Origin: Frankiaceae bacterium
Lineage (GTDB): Bacteria; Actinomycetota; Actinomycetes; JAFAQI01
Length of the DNA stretch: 51,835 bases
Assembly: GCA_019239875.1 (NCBI GenBank)
Contig: JAFAZI010000098.1
Span: forward strand, 1-51,835
Reading direction: 5' to 3'
Position 1 is the first letter of the stretch, and each line of letters opens with the position of its first letter. Of the stretch, positions 51,689 through 51,835 are shown one piece after another. A program made the translations under genes and the position numbers. Below the pieces are notes generated by a model. The model was not told the DNA's origin. It did not search any database and worked only from the letters and a program-made list of their open reading frames with translations.

Positions 51689-51835
51689 GAGACTGTTGCT
51701 CAAAACCCTGATGGTCTTGTTGCGTGGTGTCGCGGTGGTGTGCTGCCGGCTGTCAGGCTGGTTGCACTCGGTGGAGTCGGCGCAGGTTGAGGGCTGCGGC
51801 TGACAGGTGCGCTTCGGCGTTGTTCGCGTTGAGGC
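51689..51835 (-). mobile_element. End of an insertion sequence, cut by the window edge
   Basis: The last 147 nt look like the 3' end of an IS read on the minus strand. GAGACTGTTGCTCAAAACCC at 51689 is a plausible terminal inverted repeat; it resembles ends of IS1182-type elements from memory. The far end and target duplication are outside the window. Confidence 0.55.
51753..51835 (-). CDS. Transposase C-terminal fragment (partial at window edge)
   Basis: Minus-strand translation entering from the edge reads LNANNAEAHLSAAALNLRRL then HRVQPA and a TGA at 51753-51755. The NNAEAHL-AAALNLRRL pattern is the usual C-terminus of DDE transposases of the IS1182/IS5-like groups. The body of the gene is outside the window, so whether it is intact cannot be judged. 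Confidence 0.65.
   Translation of the reverse strand, partial: LNANNAEAHLSAAALNLRRLHRVQPA

Noticed and set aside
51492-51803. Plus-strand frame of 103 codons at the right edge
   Set aside because: It crosses hairpin B and the IS end and is antisense to the transposase tail; no coding signs.

Overview
The window is about 52 kb of high-GC, gene-dense bacterial chromosome, almost certainly from an actinomycete (Actinomycetota). The evidence is a mycothiol S-conjugate amidase, a GTP-type PEP carboxykinase, a PIN-PhoH2 protein, a Z-farnesyl-diphosphate-synthase-type prenyltransferase, DUF6458-like small membrane proteins, strong G/C bias at third codon positions, many GTG starts and many starts that look leaderless. 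The order glpX, fumC, phoH2, uppS, YyaL-like, small membrane protein, mca, greA, metB, cbs, thiolase is, from memory, the Mycobacterium tuberculosis order Rv1099c to Rv1074c read in reverse, with other genes inserted between the shared ones. Genus cannot be fixed from the sequence alone.

Layout. 0-2 kb: alkylation repair pair (Ada/AlkA fusion and Ogt). 2-4 kb: two secreted proteins. 4-11 kb: central carbon genes (class I fumarase, class II fructose-bisphosphatase, class II fumarase) with a nitroreductase, a TetR regulator and a Na+/H+ antiporter. 11-16 kb: membrane and small enzyme genes, rhomboid protease, PhoH2, a RodZ-tail-like protein and a prenyltransferase. 16-21 kb: SIMPL protein, PEP carboxykinase, a conserved hypothetical gene and a membrane class III nucleotide cyclase. 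21-28 kb: a DHA2 exporter, the three-gene cassette of circularly permuted ATP-grasp, alpha-E and transglutaminase-like proteins, and a YyaL-like thioredoxin-fold protein. 28-35 kb: two-component system, GT39 glycosyltransferase and penicillin acylase-like hydrolase. 35-38 kb: mca operon and greA. 38-42 kb: threonine ammonia-lyase, ROK kinase and FIST protein in one operon. 42-46 kb: AAA+/VWA pair and two DUF6458-like proteins. 46-51 kb: MFS exporter, transsulfuration genes metB and cbs, and thiolase. The right edge enters an insertion sequence whose transposase tail is read on the minus strand.

Functional themes are gluconeogenesis and TCA flux (pckG, glpX, two fumarases, thiolase), thiol and sulfur metabolism (mca, metB, cbs), and cell-envelope or signalling functions. 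There is no CRISPR array, no prophage and no recognisable tRNA or rRNA gene. The most interesting non-coding signals are: (i) a dispersed 26-bp-arm palindrome present twice with identical arms; (ii) three hairpins that carry CTATAG exactly on their dyad axis; and (iii) a -10-like hexamer placed 6-7 nt before the start codon of at least thirteen genes, which points to widespread leaderless transcription.
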